Positions 56,536-64,000 of a stretch of DNA of 64,000 bases are shown one piece after another. Origin of the DNA: Zea mays. Taxonomy: Eukaryota; Streptophyta; Magnoliopsida; Poales; Poaceae. The position numbers and the translations under genes were made by a program. The notes below the pieces were generated by a model. It was not told the origin of the DNA. It saw only the letters and a program-made list of their open reading frames with translations, and did not search any database. Numbering within the stretch: position 1 is the first letter of the stretch; each line of letters opens with the position of its first letter. The stretch covers positions 62,001 to 126,000 of the forward strand of contig NW_023366860.1 of NCBI RefSeq assembly GCF_902167145.1. The letters run 5' to 3'.

Positions 56536-59500
56536 ACCCCAAACATGAGTTTTGGACCTAAAGTAGTGGATTGGTCATGTTCGTTGCGAAAATCGAAGAA
56601 ACGGTTCCGGTGGCAAAAACTCGTGCTTTGTATGCACCCCGATACCCGTTTTCGGAATGGGTGACGTGCGACAACAAAATTGTGCGAAACGATCCCAAAC
56701 ATGAGTTTTGGACCTTAAGTAGTAGATTGGGCATGTTCGTTGCAAAAAACGAAGAAATGGTTTCGGTGGCAAAAACTGAGTTTGTATGCACCCGATACCC
56801 GTTTTCGGAATGGGTGACGTGCGGCAACGGAATTACGCGAAAACAACCCAAACATGAGTTTTGGACCTAAAGTAGTGGAGTGGGCATGTTCGTTGCGAAA
56901 AAAAGAAGAAATGGTTTCGGTGGCAAAAATTGAGTTTGTATGCACCCGATACCCGTTTTCGGAATGGGTGACGTGCGATAACGAAATTGCGTGAAATCAA
57001 CCCAAACATGAGTTTTGGACCTAAATTAGTGGATTGGGCATGTTCGTTGCAAAAAATGAAGAAATGGTTCCGGTGGCAAAAACTCGTGTGCACCCGATAC
57101 CCGTTTTCGGAATGGGTGACGTGCGATAACGAAATTGCGCGAAATCAACCCAAACATGAGTTTTGGACCTAAATTAGTGGATTGGGCATGTTCGTTGCGA
57201 AAAATGAAGAAATGGTTCCGGTGGCAAAAACTCGTGCTTTGTATGCACCCGATACCCGTTTTCGGAATGGGTGATGTGCGGCAACGAAATTGCGCGAAAT
57301 CAACCCAAACATGAGTTTTGGACCTAAATTAGTGGATTGGGCATGTTCGTTGCGAAAAACGAAGAAATGGTTCCGGTGGCAAAAACTCGTGCTTTGTATG
57401 CATCCCGATACCCGTTTTTGGAATGCGTGACGTGCGGAAACGAAATTGCGCAAAAGCACCCCAAACATGAGTTTAGGACCTAAAGTAGTTGATTGGGCAT
57501 GTTCGTTGCGAAAAACGAAGAAATGGTTCCGGTGGCAAAAACTCGTGTGCACCCGATACCCGTTTTCGGAATGGGTGACGTGCGATAACGAAATTGCGCG
57601 AAATCAACCCAAACATGAGTTTTGGACCTAAAGTAGTGGAGTGGGCATGTTCGTTGCGAAAAACGAAGAAATGGTTCCAGTGGCAAAAACTCGTGCTTTG
57701 TATGCACCCCGATACCCGTTTTCGGAATGGGTGACGTGCGGCAACGGAATTGCGCGAAAACAACCCAAACATGAGTTTTGGACCTAAAGTAGTGGAGTGG
57801 GCATGTTCGTTGCGAAAAACGAAGAAATGGTTCCGGTGGCAAAAACTCGTGCTTTGTATGCACCCCGATACCCGTTTTCGGAATGGGTGACGTGCGGCAA
57901 CGGAATTGCGCGAAAACAAGCCAAACATGAGTTTTGGACCTGAAGTAGTGGAGTGGGCATGTTCGTTTCGAAAAACGAAGAAATGGTTCCGGTGGCAAAA
58001 ACTCGTGCTTTGTGAGCACCCGATACCCGTTTCCGGAATGGGTGACGTGCGGCAACGAAATTGCGCGAAATCAACCCAAACATGAGTTTTGGACCAAAAT
58101 TAGTGGATTGGGCATGTTCGTTGCGAAAAACGAAGAAATGGTTCCGGTGGCAAAAACTCGTGCTTTGTATGCACCCCGATACCCGTTTTCGGAATGGGTG
58201 ACGTGCGGCAACGGAATTGCGCGAAAACAAACCAAACATGAGTTTTGGACCTGAAGTAGTGGATTGGGCATGTTCGTTGCGAAAAACGAAGAAATGGTTT
58301 CGGTGGCAAAAACTCGTGCTTTGTATGCACCCGATACCCGTTTTCGGAATGGGTGACGTGCGGCAACGAAATTGCGCGAAATCAACCCGAACATGAGTTT
58401 TGGACCTAAATTAGTGGATTGGGCATGTTCGTTGCGAAAAGCGAAGAAATCGTTCCGGTGGCAAAAACTCGTGCTTTGTATGCACCCCGATACCCGTTTT
58501 CCGAATGGGTGACGTGCGGCAACGGAATTGCGCAAAAACAACCCAAACATGAGTTTTGGACCTAAAGTAGTGGAGTGGGCATGTTCGTTGCGAAAAACGA
58601 AGAAATGGTTCCGGTGGCAAAAACTCGTGCTTTGTATGCACTCGATACCCGTTTTCCGAATGGGTGACGTGCTGCAACGAAATTGCGCGAAATCAACCCA
58701 AACATGAGTTTTGGACCTAAATTAGTGGATTGGGCATGTTCGTTGCGAAAAACAAAGAAATGGTTCCGGTGACAAAAACTCGTGCTTTGTATGCACCCCG
58801 ATACCCGTTTTCGGAATGGGTGACGTGCCGCAACGAAATTGCGCGAAAACACCCCAAACATGAGTTTAGGACCTAAAGTAGTGGATTGGGCATGTTCGTT
58901 CGAAAAATGAAGAAATGGTTCCGATGGCAAAAACTCATGCTTTGTATGCACCCCGATACCCGTTTTCGGAAGGGGTGACGTGCGGCAACGAAATTGCGCG
59001 AAACCACCCGAAACATGAGTTTTGGACCTAAAGTAGTGGATTGGGCATGTTCGTTGTGAAAATCGAAGAAACGGTTCCGGTGGCAAAAACTCGTGCTTTG
59101 TATGCACCCCGATACCCGTTTTCGAAATGGGTGACGTGCGGCATAAAATTGTGCGAAACGATCCCAAACATGAGTTTTGGACCTAAATTAGTGGATTGGG
59201 CATGTTCGTTGCGAAAAACGAAGAAATGGTTTCGGTGGCAAAAATTGAGTTTTATGCACCCGATACCTGTTTTCGGAACGGGTGACGTGCGGCAACGGAT
59301 TTACGCGAAAACAACCCAAACATGAGTTTTGGACCTAAAGTACTGGAGTGGGCATGTTCGTTGCGAAAAAACGAAGAAATGGTTCCGGTGGCAAAAACTC
59401 GTGCTTTGTATGCACCCGATACCCGTTTTCGGAATGGGTGATGTGCGGCAACGAAATTGCGCGAAATCAACCCAAACATGAGTTTTGGACCTAAATTAGT

Positions 59501-62500
59501 GGATTGGGCATGTTCGTTGCGAAAAACGAAGAAATGGTTCCGGTGGCAAAAACTCGTGCTTTGTATGCATCCCGATACCCGTTTTTGGAATGCGTGACGT
59601 GCGGCAACGAAATTGCGCGAAAGCACCCCAAACATGAGTTTAGGACCTAAAGTAGTGGATTGGGCATGTTCGTTGCGAAAAACGAAGAAATGGTTCCGGT
59701 GGCAAAAACTCGTGCTTTGTAAGCACCCGATACCCGTTTTCGGAATGGGTGACGTGCGGCAACGAAATTGCGCGAAATCAACCCAGACATGAGTTTTGGA
59801 CCTAAATTAGTGGATTGGGCATGTTCGTTGCGAAAAACGAAGAAATGGTTTCGGTGGCAAAAACTCATGCTTTGTATGCACCCGATACCCGTTTTCGGAA
59901 TGGGTGACGTGCGGCAACGAAATTGCGCGAAATCAACCCGAACATGAGTTTTGGACCTAAATTAGTGGATTGGGCATGTTCGTTGCGAAAAGCGAAGAAA
60001 TCGTTCCGGTGGCAAAAACTCGTGCTTTGTATGCACCCCGATACCCGTTTTCCGAATGGGTGACGTGCGGCAACGGAATTGCGCGAAAACAACCCAAACA
60101 TGAGTTTTGGACCTAAAGTAGTGGAGTGGGCATGTTCGTTGCGAAAAACGAAGAAATGGTTCCAGTGGCAAAAACTCGTGCTTTGTATGCACTCGATACC
60201 CGTTTTCCGAATGGGTGACGTGCTGCAACGAAATTGCGCGAAATCAACCCAAACATGAGTTTTGGACCTAAATTAGTGGATTGGGCATGTTCGTTGCGAA
60301 AAACAAAGAAATGGTTCCGGTGACAAAAACTCGTGCTTTGTATGCACCCCGATACCCGTTTTCGGAATGGGTGACGTGCCGCAACGAAATTGCGCGAAAA
60401 CACCCCAAACATGAGTTTAGGACCTAAAGTAGTGGATTGGGCATGTTCGTTCGAAAAATGAAGAAATGGTTCCGATGGCAAAAACTCATGCTTTGTATGC
60501 ACCCCGATACCCGTTTTCGGAAGGGGTGACGTGCGGCAACGAAATTGCGCGAAACCACCCGAAACAGGAGTTTTGGACCTAAAGTAGTGGATTGGGCATG
60601 TTCGTTGTGAAAATCGAAGAAACGGTTCCGGTGGCAAAAACTCGTGCTTTGTATGCACCCCGATACCCGTTTTCGAAATGGGTGACGTGCGGCATAAAAT
60701 TGTGCGAAACGATCCCAAACATGAGTTTTGGACCTAAATTAGTGGATTGGGCATGTTCGTTGCGAAAAACGAAGAAATGGTTTCGGTGGCAAAAATTGAG
60801 TTTTATGCACCCGATACCTGTTTTCGGAACGGGTGACGTGCGGCAACGGATTTACGCGAAAACAACCCAAACATGAGTTTTGGACCTAAAGTAGTGGAGT
60901 GGGCATGTTCGTTGCGAAAAAACGAAGAAATGGTTCCGGTGGCAAAAACTCGTGCTTTGTATGCACCCGATACCCGTTTTCGGAATGGGTGATGTGCGGC
61001 AACGAAATTGCGCGAAATCAACCCAAACATGAGTTTTGGACCTAAATTAGTGGATTGGGCATGTTCGTTGCGAAAAACGAAGAAATGGTTCCGGTGGCAA
61101 AAACTCGTGCTTTGTATGCATCCCGATACCCGTTTTTGGAATGCGTGACGTGCGGCAACGAAATTGCGCGAAAGCACCCCAAACATGAGTTTAGGACCTA
61201 AAGTAGTGGATTGGGCATGTTCGTTGCGAAAAACGAAGAAATGGTTCCGGTGGCAAAAACTCGTGCTTTGTAAGCACCCGATACCCGTTTTCGGAATGGG
61301 TGACGTGCGGCAACGAAATTGCGCGAAATCAACCCAGACATGAGTTTTGGACCTAAATTAGTGGATTGGGCATGTTCGTTGCGAAAAACGAAGAAATGGT
61401 TTCGGTGGCAAAAACTCATGCTTTGTATGCACCCGATACCCGTTTTCGGAATGGGTGACGTGCGGCAACGAAATTGCGCGAAATCAACCCGAACATGAGT
61501 TTTGGACCTAAATTAGTGGATTGGGCATGTTCGTTGCGAAAAGCGAAGAAATCGTTCCGGTGGCAAAAACTCGTGCTTTGTATGCACCCCGATACCCGTT
61601 TTCCGAATGGGTGACGTGCGGCAACGGAATTGCGCGAAAACAACCCAAACATGAGTTTTGGACCTAAAGTAGTGGAGTGGGCATGTTCGTTGCGAAAAAC
61701 GAAGAAATGGTTCCGGTGGCAAAAACTCGTGCTTTGTATGCACTCGATACCCGTTTTCCGAATGGGTGACGTGCTGCAACGAAATTGCGCGAAATCAACC
61801 CAAACATGAGTTTTGGACCTAAATTAGTGGATTGGGCATGTTCGTTGCGAAAAACAAAGAAATGGTTCCGGTGACAAAAACTCGTGCTTTGTATGCACCC
61901 CGATACCCGTTTTCGGAATGGGTGACGTGCCGCAACGAAATTGCGCGAAAACACCCCAAACATGAGTTTAGGACCTAAAGTAGTGGATTGGGCATGTTCG
62001 TTCGAAAAATGAAGAAATGGTTCCGATGGCAAAAACTCATGCTTTGTATGCACCCCGATACCCGTTTTCGGAAGGGGTGACGTGCGGCAACGAAATTGCG
62101 CGAAACCACCCGAAACAGGAGTTTTGGACCTAAAGTAGTGGATTGGGCATGTTCGTTGTGAAAATCGAAGAAACGGTTCCGGTGGCAAAAACTCGTGCTT
62201 TGTATGCACCCCGATACCCGTTTTCGAAATGGGTGACGTGCGGCATAAAATTGTGCGAAACGATCCCAAACATGAGTTTTGGACCTAAATTAGTGGATTG
62301 GGCATGTTCGTTGCGAAAAACGAAGAAATGGTTTCGGTGGCAAAAATTGAGTTTTATGCACCCGATACCTGTTTTCGGAACGGGTGACGTGCGGCAACGG
62401 ATTTACGCGAAAACAACCCAAACATGAGTTTTGGACCTAAAGTAGTGGAGTGGGCATGTTCGTTGCGAAAAAACGAAGAAATGGTTCCGGTGGCAAAAAC

Positions 62501-64000
62501 TCGTGCTTTGTATGCACCCGATACCCGTTTTCGGAATGGGTGATGTGCGGCAACGAAATTGCGCGAAATCAACCCAAACATGAGTTTTGGACCTAAATTA
62601 GTGGATTGGGCATGTTCGTTGCGAAAAACGAAGAAATGGTTCCGGTGGCAAAAACTCGTGCTTTGTATGCATCCCGATACCCGTTTTTGGAATGCGTGAC
62701 GTGCGGCAACGAAATTGCGCGAAAGCACCCCAAACATGAGTTTAGGACCTAAAGTAGTGGATTGGGCATGTTCGTTGCGAAAAACGAAGAAATGGTTCCG
62801 GTGGCAAAAACTCGTGCTTTGTAAGCACCCGATACCCGTTTTCGGAATGGGTGACGTGCGGCAACGAAATTGCGCGAAATCAACCCAGACATGAGTTTTG
62901 GACCTAAATTAGTGGATTGGGCATGTTCGTTGCGAAAAACGAAGAAATGGTTTCGGTGGCAAAAACTCATGCTTTGTATGCACCCGATACCCGTTTTCGG
63001 AATGGGTGACGTGCGGCAACGAAATTGCGCGAAATCAACCCGAACATGAGTTTTGGACCTAAATTAGTGGATTGGGCATGTTCGTTGCGAAAAGCGAAGA
63101 AATCGTTCCGGTGGCAAAAACTCGTGCTTTGTATGCACCCCGATACCCGTTTTCCGAATGGGTGACGTGCGGCAACGGAATTGCGCGAAAACAACCCAAA
63201 CATGAGTTTTGGACCTAAAGTAGTGGAGTGGGCATGTTCGTTGCGAAAAACGAAGAAATGGTTCCGGTGGCAAAAACTCGTGCTTTGTATGCACTCGATA
63301 CCCGTTTTCCGAATGGGTGACGTGCTGCAACGAAATTGCGCGAAATCAACCCAAACATGAGTTTTGGACCTAAATTAGTGGATTGGGCATGTTCGTTGCG
63401 AAAAACAAAGAAATGGTTCCGGTGACAAAAACTCGTGCTTTGTATGCACCCCGATACCCGTTTTCGGAATGGGTGACGTGCCGCAACGAAATTGCGCGAA
63501 AACACCCCAAACATGAGTTTAGGACCTAAAGTAGTGGATTGGGCATGTTCGTTCGAAAAATGAAGAAATGGTTCCGATGGCAAAAACTCATGCTTTGTAT
63601 GCACCCCGATACCCGTTTTCGGAAGGGGTGACGTGCGGCAACGAAATTGCGCGAAACCACCCGAAACAGGAGTTTTGGACCTAAAGTAGTGGATTGGGCA
63701 TGTTCGTTGTGAAAATCGAAGAAACGGTTCCGGTGGCAAAAACTCGTGCTTTGTATGCACCCCGATACCCGTTTTCGAAATGGGTGACGTGCGGCATAAA
63801 ATTGTGCGAAACGATCCCAAACATGAGTTTTGGACCTAAATTAGTGGATTGGGCATGTTCGTTGCGAAAAACGAAGAAATGGTTTCAGTGGCAAAAATTG
63901 AGTTTTATGCACCCGATACCTGTTTTCGGAACGGGTGACGTGCGGCAACGGATTTACGCGAAAACAACCCAAACATGAGTTTTGGACCTAAAGTAGTGGA
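56536..64000. repeat. CentC satellite array, block 4 (about 48 monomers, open to the right)
   Basis: The same orientation as the other blocks. The first 1.7 kb is heterogeneous, with a short monomer (ACTCGTGTGCACCCG) at ~57088 and ~57543 and near-identical dimers ~311 bp apart around 57.5-58.2 kb. From about 58.26 kb it is an ordered higher-order repeat. The array continues past the window end. Confidence 0.95.
58260..64000. repeat. 1,551 bp higher-order repeat (10 CentC monomers), about 3.7 copies
   Basis: Markers recur every 1,551 bp: AGCGAAGAAATCG at ~58440, 59991, 61542 and 63093; GTTCGTTCGAAAAATG at ~58890, 60441, 61992 and 63543; GCGGCATAAAATTG at ~59139, 60690, 62241 and 63792. Copies differ by only a few bases: GAAACAGGAG in the last three against GAAACATGAG in the first, TTCCAGTGG only at ~60160, and TTTCAGTGG only at ~63882. 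Confidence 0.92.

Noticed and set aside
56536..64000. CRISPR array or bacterial repeat
   Set aside because: Units are contiguous 156 bp tandem monomers without spacers, in a plant retroelement context.
1..64000. tRNA or rRNA genes
   Set aside because: Only the short tRNA-complementary primer binding sites were seen; no cloverleaf or rRNA-like sequence was recognised.

Overview
The window looks like plant centromeric DNA, almost certainly from maize or a close relative (Zea). About 34.6 kb is a head-to-tail satellite of ~156 bp whose consensus I recognise as CentC, the maize centromeric satellite. Most of the rest is Ty3/gypsy retrotransposons of the CRM (centromeric retrotransposon of maize) clade. 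I see no host gene, tRNA, rRNA or CRISPR. The organism and element names come from recall of family features, not from a search.

Layout. 1-9358 (+): a tandem CRM2-like block in which a partial element (internal region, cut by the window edge) and a complete element share the LTR at 1739-2692, giving internal-LTR-internal-LTR. 9359-9620 (-): a truncated LTR of another CRM subfamily, abutting the block. 9621-12539: CentC. 12540-18594 (+): a deleted CRM2-like element with target-site duplication (TSD) TGGTT. 18595-32024: CentC with very large higher-order duplications (5,462 bp, 35 monomers). 32025-38894 (-): a CRM1-like element with TSD AATGG, eye-identical LTRs and one pol frameshift. 38895-49677: CentC, with a 1,079 bp duplication and a 1,398 bp triplication. 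49678-56535 (-): a second CRM1-like element with TSD ACCCC and an intact polyprotein. 56536-64000: CentC, ending in a 1,551 bp (10-monomer) higher-order repeat that runs off the window.

How it fits together. Each complete element encodes one Gag-protease-RT-RNase H-integrase polyprotein. The integrase tail, which in this clade is linked to centromere targeting, is encoded across the polypurine tract and into the 3' LTR. The LTRs carry TGATG...CATCA ends, and the primer binding site fits initiator Met-tRNA. Insertions are young (0 to ~0.7% LTR divergence) and lie directly in the satellite. The satellite itself is being reshaped by unequal exchange. All four CentC blocks keep the same orientation.

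I found no wholly new system. The most interesting leads are a stem-loop in each CentC monomer with paired (covarying) arm changes, two opposite-strand insertions within 2 bp of the same monomer phase, the shared-LTR tandem with a duplicated U5 terminus, and the alternating 14/21-monomer register of the central array. Long reverse-strand reading frames in CentC arise because 156 is a multiple of 3; they are not genes.
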